From positions 1 through 64,000 of the forward strand of contig JAFTIM010000001.1 of NCBI GenBank assembly GCA_017456885.1: a stretch of DNA of 64,000 nucleotides. The letters are read 5' to 3'. The notes beneath the pieces were generated by a model. That model was not told where the DNA came from. It saw only the letters and a list, made by a program, of their open reading frames with translations, and did no database searches. This document shows, piece after piece, positions 8,723 through 17,713 of this stretch (positions are counted from its first letter, which is position 1; every line of letters begins with the position of its first letter). Made by a program: the position numbers and the translations under genes. The DNA is from Paludibacteraceae bacterium. GTDB lineage: Bacteria > Bacteroidota > Bacteroidia > Bacteroidales > Paludibacteraceae.

Positions 8723-11257
8723 TTATTTTACAATTGCTTTTATGGTTTTGTTTATCTGATTAGTTGTGATTCGTACAATGTAAACGCCTCGTTGCAGCCC
8801 GAAAATTTGGTTGTCGGAGCAGGCTGTTTGTTTTGAAACGATTTGCCCTGCTGCGTTAAAGATGCTTATGTCGGCATTGGCGGGAATGTTTTGCAAACGA
8901 ATGCCTCCTTCGATTGTTGCAAGGCTTATCCGGTCGTCGTTTTGCGGAATGTCGAGCGAAGTGGTGCTGCTCAACAACTTTTTATACAACTGAACAGGCT
9001 TTTGTGCCGTATAGGTACCCGATTTGAAATAGCGGAAACGATCTTGTCCGGAGGTGGCATTGTAGCGCAGATAGGCTCCTCCCGACGACTTGATATTAAC
9101 GCCATCGCTACCTAACGAAATGGTGTTTGTGTAAGCCGTTGTTGTGCTTGTATTCAATTTGTTGCTGTTGCTCGTATTGCCTATGTAATATCCGCTTGCC
9201 GATTGTATGGTATAGTTGCTGCCGCTTTTTTCGATAATGAAACGATAAGCGTCGTTGGGAGCGGCCTCTATGGTGTAGTCGGTAATGGTAACGCTTTGGT
9301 TGTTCGAGGCGACATCTAAAGTTGTCAAACTGCCATCGAGTACGACCGACCCCGCTTCATACACTATCAGATATTCGCCGCTCCAATCGTCGGGTTCGGA
9401 GGTTACTTTGGTGTACACCTCGCCAACGGCATCGGGGTCTTTTTGTGCAATGGCAACAATTTCGATGTTACCGGTTACGTTTGCGATGGTCAGCGTGGTT
9501 CCATCGTAAGTAAAATCGACTCCCTCGGTAAGGTCGGCGCCTCCCATGGTTATCAGTATATCGCTTGATGAGAGCAAATAACCGTTTGCCGGCGTAAGGG
9601 TAGCCGTATAGGTTTCGCCGTCAGCAAGGCAATCCAAGTCGCTTGTCAGAGTACAATTGTCGCCCGAGAAATACACCGTATAGCCCTCGCAGTTGATGCC
9701 TCCCATAAACTTAAAGGTGATTTTCCCGTCGGTTTCCGTTATTTCGGTCAGCGGATAGCCCGAAACGGGCGTGTAGGAAGTTTTGTTTGCAGTGCCAGGA
9801 AAGGGGTCGCTGTCGTCGCCGCCAGCTGATTTCTTCCCTGCGGCTTCCACGATGTCGTAGTACATGGTAGTCCCGTTGTTTACGATGTTGGATTGCCATG
9901 CCGACGAGTTGTATTTTACTTTGGTTACCAGCATGCCGTGCCCGGGTAGGTATTCGTCCCAGCCTTGTTGTTGGCGGTTTTCAAAATAGTATGCATCCGA
10001 AGTGCTGGTTGCCGAAGGCAGTGTGCCGCTTGATGTTACCACACGGGCGGTACTTGTGGTTTGCAAGTCTTTCAGTATGACGTTTTCTGCCGAGTTCATA
10101 ATGGTCGGTGTGAGCCACCCCATATAGTAGCGGTCGTATGCCGAATAGACGGGAGGTGTTAGTCCGTCGTTGTTGTACGAACCTTGGTCCATCAAAGTCC
10201 ATGCTCCGGGAGTCTTGGAGGCATTTTTTCCATAGTTGGTATCGTAATAGTCGGGCAAGCCTAACACATGGCTGAATTCGTGGCAAAACGTGGCAATTCC
10301 GCAAAGGTTGTTGCCCGTTTCACCCCTGAGTTCGGAGCTGCAAGCATACAAATCGACGGTGTAACCTCCGTAGGTACGCTGACTCGCTTTGCTTATCCAC
10401 GCACTTACATAATAGCTGTGCGGCCAAATGGTGTGTTCTGCCCATTCGGCGGAGTTGTGTCCTGCATAGATGACATAAATGTAATCGACTTCCCCGTCGT
10501 TATCCAAATCGTAATCGGCAAACGAAACCCCGTCGGCATACGCCAGCGAGCATGCTTCGTTAATCATATATCCTACGTTATATGTTCCGTAATCCGCATC
10601 GTTCTCGATGTCGGTAACGGCACCATTACCCGTGGCGTAATAGTCTGCCGTTTGGCTTACGGTATATGGTCCGACCACTTTAAATTCGGGAGCGTATTGG
10701 TTGCCCGACGAAGCCTTGAAATAGTCGCGTACCGAACCGTAACCGCCGTTTGTGTTGAAGCCTTCTTTGTTCATCAGGTCGTCGAAATAGGATTGTGGGT
10801 CGGCTTGCGTGAATTTTGTGTCGCTGAAATTGACCAAAATCACTAACCCTTTTGGAACGATATTGACGCTTCCAGCCGATTTTTTTGCACTTTTTTGTGC
10901 TTTTGCCGCTTGTCGTTGTGCAATAGCGTAGTTGTGCATGGCGTTTCGGTCGATATTTGCCAGCAGGCTTTTTTCTTCTGCCGAGCGTTTGGCAATATTG
11001 TTGGCCTTTACTCCCAACGATTTTGTAGTGGCTGTTTGGGTGTCAAATTCGGCATATTCGTAAACGTTCGCCTCGTTTTTTTTCACTAAAAAACCGTCTT
11101 CGGTAGTCGTGTAGTGAAAAAACTCATCGCCCATACGGCAAATAGTTAATTCCGTACCATCGGGTTGCGTTACCGTAAATGTACCTCTTTTTGCAGGTAC
11201 TGCATAGGTGGTTGTACAAAATACCACCAGAAGAAAATAAAGTAAAAATTTTTTCAT
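8723..11257 (-). CDS. Secreted M6-family metallopeptidase with T9SS sorting domain
   Basis: This is an 844-residue immune-inhibitor-A-like zinc peptidase. It has a signal peptide (1-19), a propeptide (about 22-105), a catalytic domain (about 130-510) with the zinc motif HEFSH (H326, E327, H330) followed by VLGLPDYYD, a repeat-like beta domain (about 525-610), a ricin-like or carbohydrate-binding domain (about 620-770) and a T9SS sorting domain (about 775-844, ending [20 protein letters not shown]). It should be exported across the outer membrane and degrade proteins outside. The small gene immediately upstream (9 bases) encodes a copy of its propeptide alone. The substrate is unknown. Confidence 0.9.
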   Translation of the reverse strand: MKKFLLYFLLVVFCTTTYAVPAKRGTFTVTQPDGTELTICRMGDEFFHYTTTEDGFLVKKNEANVYEYAEFDTQTATTKSLGVKANNIAKRSAEEKSLLANIDRNAMHNYAIAQRQAAKAQKSAKKSAGSVNIVPKGLVILVNFSDTKFTQADPQSYFDDLMNKEGFNTNGGYGSVRDYFKASSGNQYAPEFKVVGPYTVSQTADYYATGNGAVTDIENDADYGTYNVGYMINEACSLAYADGVSFADYDLDNDGEVDYIYVIYAGHNSAEWAEHTIWPHSYYVSAWISKASQRTYGGYTVDLYACSSELRGETGNNLCGIATFCHEFSHVLGLPDYYDTNYGKNASKTPGAWTLMDQGSYNNDGLTPPVYSAYDRYYMGWLTPTIMNSAENVILKDLQTTSTARVVTSSGTLPSATSTSDAYYFENRQQQGWDEYLPGHGMLVTKVKYNSSAWQSNIVNNGTTMYYDIVEAAGKKSAGGDDSDPFPGTANKTSYTPVSGYPLTEITETDGKITFKFMGGINCEGYTVYFSGDNCTLTSDLDCLADGETYTATLTPANGYLLSSSDILITMGGADLTEGVDFTYDGTTLTIANVTGNIEIVAIAQKDPDAVGEVYTKVTSEPDDWSGEYLIVYEAGSVVLDGSLTTLDVASNNQSVTITDYTIEAAPNDAYRFIIEKSGSNYTIQSASGYYIGNTSNSNKLNTSTTTAYTNTISLGSDGVNIKSSGGAYLRYNATSGQDRFRYFKSGTYTAQKPVQLYKKLLSSTTSLDIPQNDDRISLATIEGGIRLQNIPANADISIFNAAGQIVSKQTACSDNQIFGLQRGVYIVRITTNQINKTIKAIVK

Positions 11258-11266
11258 AAGTTAAAG

Positions 11267-11629
11267 TTATTTTAAAATGTTACCTATATAAAGATTCGGA
11301 TTTTTTTTCATTCGTTTCAAATAGCGGTTATCCTGTTTTGAGCGTTGTCCGATGTTGCAGATAATTCTGTGCGATGGTTTGATGATGCCGTTACAAGATT
11401 GTTTTGCATAACAAAAATAACCTTTTTTATTTTTTTTAACAACGAAGCCGTCGGTCGTGGTATATAAACGTTTGTGTTCGTCGCCAAGCAAAACGACGTA
11501 CACGCTTGTGCCATTGGGTTGGCATACGGCCATTGAGTCGCGTCGGGCAGGTACTTTTGAGGGCTTTTGTGCCAATGCGGAACTGCTCGCTATAAGCAGT
11601 AGAGCTAACAAAAATAATGGTCGTTTCAT
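11267..11629 (-). CDS. Stand-alone M6-propeptide-like secreted protein
   Basis: This 120-residue protein has a signal peptide (about 1-21, ending SALAQ) and then a region that aligns with residues 21-100 of the neighbouring M6 peptidase propeptide. Shared landmarks are PARR/PAKR, QPNGT/QPDGT, a GDE pair, [22 protein letters not shown] and NIGQRS/NIAKRS. It stops soon after the propeptide-like part, with no catalytic domain and no sorting domain. It lies 3 bases after the MerR-like gene and 9 bases before the peptidase, so co-expression is likely. It could be a trans-acting inhibitor or folding helper of the peptidase, or the remnant of a duplicated peptidase gene. The reading frame is clean and the signal peptide intact, which mildly favours a functional product. 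Confidence 0.75.
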   Translation of the reverse strand: MKRPLFLLALLLIASSSALAQKPSKVPARRDSMAVCQPNGTSVYVVLLGDEHKRLYTTTDGFVVKKNKKGYFCYAKQSCNGIIKPSHRIICNIGQRSKQDNRYLKRMKKNPNLYIGNILK

Positions 11630-11632
11630 TTT

Positions 11633-11995
11633 TTATGAATTATATTTGCTTAAATCCTCCGGCTCTGCCATCTGTTTGAGTAGTTCGTTGAGTTCTTTGC
11701 GTATGAATTCCAACTTTTCGAGCAGAAGTTGTTTTGTTTTGTCCGTGTCGTCGGCATATCTGTTTTGAAGCCTTTTTTTTGCTCCTGCAATGGTGAGTTT
11801 TTGCTCACGCAGTAAGAATTTGATGCGTTTAAGAAGTTCGATATTCTCTTTTGTGTAAAAGCGTGTTCCTCCGGGTGTTTTCCGAAGTTTCAGTTCGCGG
11901 AATTCTTTTTCCCAATAGCGCAAAGTGGGTTCGCTTTCGCCGATTTCGGCAGCAACTTCTTTTATCGAATAATATGTTTTTCCCGAGTCTATCAT
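11633..11995 (-). CDS. MerR-family transcriptional regulator
   Basis: This is a small DNA-binding protein with an N-terminal MerR winged helix-turn-helix (YYSIKEVAAEIG, then TLRYWEKEF and RFYTKENIELLKRI) and a C-terminal coiled-coil helix. I chose the start at 11995 (120 residues) because its ATG overlaps the mltD stop as ATGA, and the MerR domain starts a few residues later. An in-frame ATG at 12052 would add 19 residues and overlap mltD by 61 bases. No effector-binding domain is visible. MerR genes just after mltD are common in Bacteroidales; targets are unknown. Confidence 0.85.
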   Translation of the reverse strand: MIDSGKTYYSIKEVAAEIGESEPTLRYWEKEFRELKLRKTPGGTRFYTKENIELLKRIKFLLREQKLTIAGAKKRLQNRYADDTDKTKQLLLEKLEFIRKELNELLKQMAEPEDLSKYNS

Positions 11996-13242
11996 CTGCA
12001 AATGCGTAATTTCTGCCCGATGCGGATAGTTGTTCCGCTCAAGTGGTTCCATTTTTTCAGTTGGGCAACGGATACACGATATTTTTTTGCGATTCCGCTT
12101 AACGTATCGCCCGAACGCACGCGATGTACGGTTGCCGTGCTGAGGTCGGCTTCGGCGATTTTAGCGACTGCTGTTTGCGAAGTTAGTTGATCTGCCTGAA
12201 ATGCCAAGATTTCTGCATTCTTGTCGATATAGGCATTGACTTGTTTTAGAGGCAATACCACCGCATAATGTTTTTTGTCGTTAGCAGGAATCAAATCGTG
12301 TTTGTATTGAGGATTCAGCGAACGCAACTCTTCGATAGGTATTTGCAGCACTTCCGATATTTGTTTCAAGTGAATGCGCTGGTTGGTCATCACGGTGTCG
12401 GTTACGGTTTGTATAGAAGGCGTTATCGGACAAATGTTGTGTTCTTCGTAGTAGTTCATAATGTAGTTGGCAGCAATGAAAATAGGGACATAACTGCGTG
12501 TTTCGCGTGGAAGATACGGATAAATTTCCCAATAATTGCGTTTGCCTCCTGCACGTTTTATGGCTTTGTTAACATTACCGGGACCGCAGTTGTATGCGGC
12601 AATCACCAAATGCCAATCTTGATAGATGTCGTATAAATCCTTCAGATAACGAGCTGCTGCCTGTGTCGATTTTACAGGGTCGCAACGTTCGTCGACCAAA
12701 CTGTTTATTTCCAATCCGTAGAAACGACCGGTGCCTATCATAAATTGCCAAAGACCGCGAGCGCCTGCACGCGAGAGTGCTTTCGGGTTCAGTGCCGATT
12801 CAATTACAGGCAGGTATTTCAATTCGATCGGAATGTTTTGGGCTTCCAATGCGTGTTCAAAAATCGGAAAATAATACTGCTCTCCGATGCCTAACATAAA
12901 AGCCACTTGCGTAGGCTTGTTAGCGTAAAAATTGATGAAATTCCTCACCAGATTGTTAAACGGCATTTCCATAACGTAGGGCAGCCGTTGCAGTCGGTCG
13001 ATATAAATGCTGTCGGGATAAGTGATTAACGAAAACTCTTTGTTGCAGTTCGTTATGCTTGTGTTGTTTAAATACCAATCGTTGAGTAGCGAATCCAGCG
13101 AAGTGGAAACCTCGGTGGGAATTATTTCGGCCGAATCGTTTATGATGTTGTAGTCGTAAAGTTTCTCGTCTGTAGCTTTTGTGCCGATACAGCAGAGTAA
13201 CACAAAGAGGGTAGTAGTGATTCTTATCTTTCTCATAGTCAA
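11992..13242 (-). CDS. mltD: Membrane-bound lytic murein transglycosylase D
   Basis: This periplasmic or outer-membrane enzyme of 416 residues cleaves the MurNAc-GlcNAc bond of peptidoglycan, forming anhydro-MurNAc. It has an N-terminal signal sequence (about 1-23), an SLT domain (about 125-265) with ESALNPKALSRAGARGLWQF holding the catalytic Glu, the family motif AYNCGPGNV, and one LysM domain at the C-terminus (about 370-415, VRSGDTLSGIAKKY). E. coli MltD has two LysM domains; this one has one clear copy. It overlaps the DUF5683 gene upstream and the MerR gene downstream by 4 bases each, so translation is probably coupled. Confidence 0.93.
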   Translation of the reverse strand: MTMRKIRITTTLFVLLCCIGTKATDEKLYDYNIINDSAEIIPTEVSTSLDSLLNDWYLNNTSITNCNKEFSLITYPDSIYIDRLQRLPYVMEMPFNNLVRNFINFYANKPTQVAFMLGIGEQYYFPIFEHALEAQNIPIELKYLPVIESALNPKALSRAGARGLWQFMIGTGRFYGLEINSLVDERCDPVKSTQAAARYLKDLYDIYQDWHLVIAAYNCGPGNVNKAIKRAGGKRNYWEIYPYLPRETRSYVPIFIAANYIMNYYEEHNICPITPSIQTVTDTVMTNQRIHLKQISEVLQIPIEELRSLNPQYKHDLIPANDKKHYAVVLPLKQVNAYIDKNAEILAFQADQLTSQTAVAKIAEADLSTATVHRVRSGDTLSGIAKKYRVSVAQLKKWNHLSGTTIRIGQKLRICR

Positions 13243-13970
13243 AAATTTACTTTAAAACGCATTCCTAAAGCCGTTGAGGCTAAAGTCGGATTTGACGGAT
13301 TTTCGATAAACGTGGGTTGTATCTTCATCGAAACATCGGAACTGATGTCAAAGTCGTGAAGCTGTGCATCTACAAACGCATCAACTATCGAAAGAGCATA
13401 CACTCCAACGGTTATTATAATGCTTAAATCGCGATATTTACGGTAATAATTTTGTTTTTGGTTGAGGTATGTTTTTGCATAAGACGAGTTAGGGTCGGTG
13501 CCATAGGGCAAAACTTTTAAATAACTTTGCGTGTTTGGGTCGGCGTCCATAATGTCCATATATGCCGAAAGATAGTCTTTGTAATATTTGTTATTCCATT
13601 GTATGGCGTAAAAACAACCGGCGAAACCACCGTAAATAATCGGCAATTTCCAAAAACTGCGATTGTAAATTTGCCCCAGTCCGGGAAATACCAGCCCCAA
13701 CCAAACGCTTCTTGTCGGATTAGGGCGAAATGTACTATTTGCAGATTTAGACTTTTTTGCTTGCTGCTTGCCTGTTATATTCGTGCTTTTTTGAACACGG
13801 GGTAAAGAGTCCGTCATAATAAATCCTGAATCCATTTGTGAAACATAGATAGGCTCTATCAAGTCGCGATTCTTAAACGAAGAAACCGTGTCTATTTTTA
13901 TATCTTGGGCATTAAGCGTAGAAAACAACGAAAATGCCAAAAAAAATATAACGACAGCGCTTTGTTTCAT
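13239..13970 (-). CDS. DUF5683 domain membrane protein
   Basis: This protein of 243 residues has a signal sequence (about 1-21), a charged low-complexity stretch and then a DUF5683-type core with VFPGLGQIYNRSFWKLP and a hydrophobic segment, followed by another hydrophobic segment (about 180-200, IIITVGVYALSIVDAFVDA). Its function is not known. In Bacteroidales it commonly sits between parB and mltD, as here, which suggests a link to the envelope or to chromosome segregation. It starts 6 bases after the parB stop and overlaps mltD by 4 bases. Confidence 0.85.
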   Translation of the reverse strand: MKQSAVVIFFLAFSLFSTLNAQDIKIDTVSSFKNRDLIEPIYVSQMDSGFIMTDSLPRVQKSTNITGKQQAKKSKSANSTFRPNPTRSVWLGLVFPGLGQIYNRSFWKLPIIYGGFAGCFYAIQWNNKYYKDYLSAYMDIMDADPNTQSYLKVLPYGTDPNSSYAKTYLNQKQNYYRKYRDLSIIITVGVYALSIVDAFVDAQLHDFDISSDVSMKIQPTFIENPSNPTLASTALGMRFKVNF

Positions 13971-13976
13971 AAAAAC

Positions 13977-14831
13977 TTAAAGAAGCGATTTTTTTAACAC
14001 CTCTAACAATTCGTTTAATTGTTGTTCGTTCTCGAATTCAATGGTGAGTTTCCCTTTCCCTTTTTCGTTGCAGTGCATTTGAATGCGATTGCCCCAAGTC
14101 TGTTTTATGCTTTCGGCATATTTTGATTGCAGCACCGTATCGGGTGCTTTTGGAGTGGTGTTTTTGTCGGAAACGTCACGAATGTGCTTCTCGGTTTCGC
14201 GTACGGAATAGTTGTTTTTTACGATAGCTTCGTACAAGGCGATTTGCTTTTGAGCATCGTTGAGTGAAACAAGTGCTTTTGCATGACCTGTTTCTATTTT
14301 TCTTTCTTGCAATCCTAACTGTATTTCGGCCGGTAACTTCAACAATCTCAAATAGTTGGAAATGGTGGCTCGCTTTTTTCCTACTCGTTCGCTCAATGCT
14401 TCTTGGGTGAATTTGTAGTCGTCTATCAGTCGTTGATAAGAGAGTGCTATTTCAATGGCGTTTAAGTCCTCACGTTGAATGTTTTCCACCAATGCCATTT
14501 CGAGCACTTGCTCGTCTTTTGCCGTTTTTATGTAAGCAGGTATTTTTTTGATTCCTGCAAGTTTTGATGCTCTGTAACGCCTCTCTCCCGCAATGATCTG
14601 ATACGTTCCGTCTTCATTCTTTTTTAAAGTAATGGGAGTGATGATACCGATTTCTTTAATTGACGAAGCTAATTCCTCAAGCGCCTCTTCGTCGAAGTGT
14701 GTGCGAGGCTGTGTGGGGTTCGGTTGAATGAGAGTGATGTCAATTTCGTTAATCGTTGACGACCCGCTAATCATCGGTGTTGTATCGAGCAAGCTGCCAA
14801 GTCCGCGTCCCAATGCTTCTTTTTTTGCCAT
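13977..14831 (-). CDS. parB: ParB/Spo0J chromosome-partitioning protein
   Basis: This 284-residue protein should load at parS sites near the replication origin and spread as a CTP-dependent clamp. The N-terminal part (about 25-120) has TQPRTHFDEEALEELA and the GERRYRAS motif that binds CTP. The middle (about 125-230) carries the helix-turn-helix (YKFTQEALSERVGKKRATISNYL). A C-terminal dimerisation domain follows (about 235-284). It lies 4 bases after parA. No parS-like 16-mer (TGTTNCACGTGAAACA type) was seen in this window. Confidence 0.95.
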   Translation of the reverse strand: MAKKEALGRGLGSLLDTTPMISGSSTINEIDITLIQPNPTQPRTHFDEEALEELASSIKEIGIITPITLKKNEDGTYQIIAGERRYRASKLAGIKKIPAYIKTAKDEQVLEMALVENIQREDLNAIEIALSYQRLIDDYKFTQEALSERVGKKRATISNYLRLLKLPAEIQLGLQERKIETGHAKALVSLNDAQKQIALYEAIVKNNYSVRETEKHIRDVSDKNTTPKAPDTVLQSKYAESIKQTWGNRIQMHCNEKGKGKLTIEFENEQQLNELLEVLKKSLL

Positions 14832-14835
14832 TTTC

Positions 14836-15597
14836 TTAATTTTTTTGGATAAGTTCTTTTGCTAATTGTAAATAATTTTGTGCACCCTTTGAATTTGGGT
14901 CGTATTCCAAAGTCGGTTTCCCGTAGCCGGTTGCTTCACTCAACTTGACATTTCGGTAAATGCTTGTTTTGAACAACATACTTTCAAAATGTTTCCGTAC
15001 TTCGTTTGCAACGCTGTTGGCATATCGCAGACGATTGTCGAACATGGTAAGCAAAAATCCTTCGATGGTTAAGTCGGGATTAAGATTGTTTTTGATGAGC
15101 TTGATGGTGTTCAGCAATTTGCTTAATCCATCGAGAGCAAAATACTCGCATTGAACGGGAATGATTACCGAATCGGCAGCTGTCAGCGCATTTACGGTGA
15201 TTATACCCAACGAGGGTGAGCAATCGATTATGATGTAATCGTAAGTCTCTTTCAACGGTAATAAAATATTTCGTAGAATGGTGTCGCGGTTGGTCAAGTT
15301 TGCCAACTCAATTTCGGCACCTACCAAGTCGATGTGTGAAGGTAGCAATGACAATTTTTTGGTTTCGGTAGCAACAATGGCTTGTGCAGCAGTCGATTCT
15401 CCAATAAGACATTCGTAAATGGTATGTTCGCATTCTTTCACGTTGATGCTCAACCCTGTAGATGCATTTGCTTGAGGGTCGGCATCAACAAGTAATACTT
15501 TTTTGCCGAAATGTGCTAACGAAGCAGACAAATTGATGGCGGTAGTAGTCTTCCCAACGCCACCTTTCTGATTGGCTATGGCTATGATTTTTTTCAT
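14836..15597 (-). CDS. parA: ParA/Soj chromosome-partitioning ATPase
   Basis: This 253-residue protein is a deviant Walker A ATPase: KGGVGKTT (residues 11-18), then DADPQAN and IIIDCSPSLG. It works with ParB to segregate the chromosome origin, binding DNA non-specifically in its ATP form. It is first in a co-directional run that continues through parB, DUF5683 and mltD. A 12 bp perfect inverted repeat overlaps its start codon (separate entry) and may control expression. Confidence 0.95.
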   Translation of the reverse strand: MKKIIAIANQKGGVGKTTTAINLSASLAHFGKKVLLVDADPQANASTGLSINVKECEHTIYECLIGESTAAQAIVATETKKLSLLPSHIDLVGAEIELANLTNRDTILRNILLPLKETYDYIIIDCSPSLGIITVNALTAADSVIIPVQCEYFALDGLSKLLNTIKLIKNNLNPDLTIEGFLLTMFDNRLRYANSVANEVRKHFESMLFKTSIYRNVKLSEATGYGKPTLEYDPNSKGAQNYLQLAKELIQKN

Positions 15598-15635
15598 CGC
15601 TTATTTTTTTAGGTTTAAATAGCAAAATAAGCGAT
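15596..15635. promoter_or_regulatory. Perfect 12 bp inverted repeat overlapping the parA start codon
   Basis: The arms ATCGCTTATTTT (15596-15607) and AAAATAAGCGAT (15624-15635) are exact reverse complements with a 16-base spacer. The left arm includes two bases of the parA ATG. On the minus strand the upstream arm contains TATTTTG, close to a Bacteroidota -7 element. It could be an operator (ParA proteins of some systems repress their own operon) or an mRNA hairpin that hides the start codon. Confidence 0.5.
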
Positions 15636-15697
15636 TATTTTTGAGAAACACAAACCGATTTTACTAAAAAAATCTAACGGGAAAAGAGGAAAACTCT

Positions 15698-16900
15698 TTA
15701 CTTTTTCAGTATCAGCTTTTTGCTGAAATTTCCAATTTTTACAATGTAGATGCCCGCCTTTGAAATGGGTATTTTTTTTGTTTGTGAAGCAATGCCCGTT
15801 TCCGAATAAATGCATTCTCCTATGATGTTGTAAATATACAAAGGCTGATGATTGAAATTCGATACCACAATGCCTTCGTTGGTGCAATAGGCATCAACAG
15901 CGTTGGACGAATTAGCTTGGTCAAGCCTTGCGGCACTTCGTATTATTTCGGTGGCATAGTAGGCTACATAGCCGTGTGTGGCAGAACCAAGCTGAATGTC
16001 GAGGGTGCTGTTGTTCATGACCGTTGCCAAATTGAAACAGTTATAGAAAGCCATGTTGCCGATAGAGCCCAGCGTGCTTGGCAGATAGATGCCGCATAGC
16101 GACGAACAGCCGCTGAATGCCGACCCTTTGATGGTTGTCAACCCCTCTTTGATGGTCAGGTAAGTTAAATTGAAACACCCCAAAAATGCCGATGCGCCGA
16201 TGGTGCGCATCGATGCCGGCAGTTGTACTACTTGGAGCGCCGTATCGTTCATAAACGCACTGCGTTCGATAGTGTGTACCTGATTGCCGATGGTGATGTC
16301 AACGAGTAGTTTACATTCGCAGAAGGCTCCGTCTTTGATGGTCGTAACGCTGTTGGGAATAATTACGCTCTCGATGCTTGATTTTTGAAACTTACCGCTC
16401 GGAATTTCAACCAATCCGTCGGGCAATTCCAACGTGCCTGTTTTGCCGCGCGGTACAACGCCCAAGGTGAGCGGATTGCCGCGATAGTAGAGCAGGCCGT
16501 CGTACGACAGCAAAGCCGGATTGGCATCATCTACGGTAATGCTTTGAAGGGCATTACACAGCGTGAAAACTCCTGTGCCGATAGAGGTAACGGTGGCCGG
16601 CAACGAGAGTGTAAGCAATTTTTTACTGTTGATAAGTGCGTCGGTATCCAAACCAACGACCGTATAGACTTTGCCGTTGTAGGTAACGGAAGCGGGTATC
16701 ACCAAATGACCGACATAAGCCAAATCGCCGGTGGAGTCGTACATCCAATCGTCTTCGGCGCCGCGGTAGGTAACTTTGGCGGTGAGCGTTGCATCGTCGA
16801 AATTGTAATAGATGCCATCAACGGCGGTGTCTGAAGCGGATATCGTATTTGTAAAAACAAGCAGTAAAAGCAGAACGAGGGTAATTGTTTGAGATTTCAT
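15698..16900 (-). CDS. BspA-like leucine-rich-repeat surface protein with T9SS sorting domain
   Basis: This protein of 400 residues has a signal peptide (about 1-22) and about eight LRR_5 repeats of roughly 23 residues (about 70-310; for example IGASAFLGCFNLTYLTIKEG and IKGSAFSGCSSLCGIYLPST). A T9SS type A sorting domain ends it (about 325-400, with YNIIGECIY and AGIYIVKIGNFSKKLILKK). BspA-type proteins bind host matrix proteins or other bacteria; the ligand here is unknown. It is monocistronic, divergent from the sirtuin gene, and has a TATCTTTG element upstream. Confidence 0.88.
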   Translation of the reverse strand: MKSQTITLVLLLLLVFTNTISASDTAVDGIYYNFDDATLTAKVTYRGAEDDWMYDSTGDLAYVGHLVIPASVTYNGKVYTVVGLDTDALINSKKLLTLSLPATVTSIGTGVFTLCNALQSITVDDANPALLSYDGLLYYRGNPLTLGVVPRGKTGTLELPDGLVEIPSGKFQKSSIESVIIPNSVTTIKDGAFCECKLLVDITIGNQVHTIERSAFMNDTALQVVQLPASMRTIGASAFLGCFNLTYLTIKEGLTTIKGSAFSGCSSLCGIYLPSTLGSIGNMAFYNCFNLATVMNNSTLDIQLGSATHGYVAYYATEIIRSAARLDQANSSNAVDAYCTNEGIVVSNFNHQPLYIYNIIGECIYSETGIASQTKKIPISKAGIYIVKIGNFSKKLILKK

Positions 16901-16951
16901 AATTAAATAATAATGGGTTTATTCAAAATATACGTTTAGTATTGTCTGCGT

Positions 16952-16959
16952 CAAAGATA
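16952..16959 (-). promoter_or_regulatory. -7 element for the BspA-like gene
   Basis: TATCTTTG on the minus strand fits the Bacteroidota -7 consensus TAnnTTTG and lies 52 bases before the start codon. No good -33 TTTG was found at the expected distance. Confidence 0.45.
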
Positions 16960-16981
16960 TGAAGAAGTTTAAAAATATTGG

Positions 16982-16989
16982 TACTTTTG
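16982..16989 (+). promoter_or_regulatory. -7 element for the sirtuin gene
   Basis: TACTTTTG fits the TAnnTTTG consensus and lies 22 bases before the ATG. It is divergent from the -7 element of the BspA-like gene, 22 bases away. Unusually for this phylum, an AAGGAG-like sequence precedes the start codon. Confidence 0.5.
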
Positions 16990-17011
16990 CATGTAAAGGA
17001 GATGGAAAACA

Positions 17012-17710
17012 ATGAAAAGAATAGTGGTTTTTACAGGTGCAGGTGTGTCTGCCGATAGCGGCATTGCCACATTTAGGGATAGCGACGGTTTGTGGGCAAA
17101 TTATCGAATTGAGGAGGTGTGTACGCCGGAGGCATTATCGAACAATCGTGAGAAAGTAATTGATTTTTACAATCAAAGGAGAAAAGAGATGTTGGAAAAA
17201 GAGCCGAATGCCGCACACATAGCGCTTGCAAAGTTGGAACAAGCCGGAAAATTCGATGTACAGATTGTTACGCAAAATATTGATAATCTGCATGAAAGGG
17301 CAGGAAGCCGAAATGTAACGCATCTGCATGGCGAATTAACGAAATTGCGTAGCAGTTTGAATGAGCTCGACACAGTGCCTATCAATGGTTGGAAACAAGA
17401 CCCTCTGCTTCGGCATGCTGATGGCTCGTTGCTCCGTCCCTTTGTCGTGTTTTTCGGAGAAAATGTGCCGATGTTGAATCGTGCTGTGGAGATAACCCGA
17501 CGGGCCGATGTTTTCGTCGTTATAGGCTCGTCGCTGCAGGTATATCCGGCGGCTTCGCTTTTGCATTTTATTCGTAAAGATATTCCGCTCTTTGTAGTAG
17601 ATCCTAAACCGTTGGATTTGAAAGAGATTCCTAATCCTACACAATCTATCGTTACGAGGGCGGCCGAAGGAGTCCCTTTGTTGGTAGATTATTTTCTTGA
17701 AAAATTTTAG
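17012..17710 (+). CDS. Sirtuin (NAD-dependent protein deacylase) without zinc cysteines
   Basis: This 232-residue cytoplasmic protein has the sirtuin NAD pocket (FTGAGVSADSGIATFR, 7-22), TQNIDNLHERAG (87-98) and the catalytic HLHGE with H106. Y53 and R56 in FYNQRRKE match the Tyr-x-x-Arg pair of class III sirtuins such as CobB and SIRT5, so desuccinylation or related deacylation is likely. The four zinc-binding cysteines are missing: the stretch between HLHGE and RPFVVFFGE (107-142) has no cysteine. It converges on the GT9 gene with a 3-base gap. Confidence 0.88.
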   Translation: MKRIVVFTGAGVSADSGIATFRDSDGLWANYRIEEVCTPEALSNNREKVIDFYNQRRKEMLEKEPNAAHIALAKLEQAGKFDVQIVTQNIDNLHERAGSRNVTHLHGELTKLRSSLNELDTVPINGWKQDPLLRHADGSLLRPFVVFFGENVPMLNRAVEITRRADVFVVIGSSLQVYPAASLLHFIRKDIPLFVVDPKPLDLKEIPNPTQSIVTRAAEGVPLLVDYFLEKF

Positions 17711-17713
17711 TCT

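Noticed and set aside
13977-15635. A parS centromere near parAB
   Set aside because: I looked for the palindromic TGTTNCACGTGAAACA-like 16-mer by eye and found none; the 15596-15635 inverted repeat has a different sequence and spacing.
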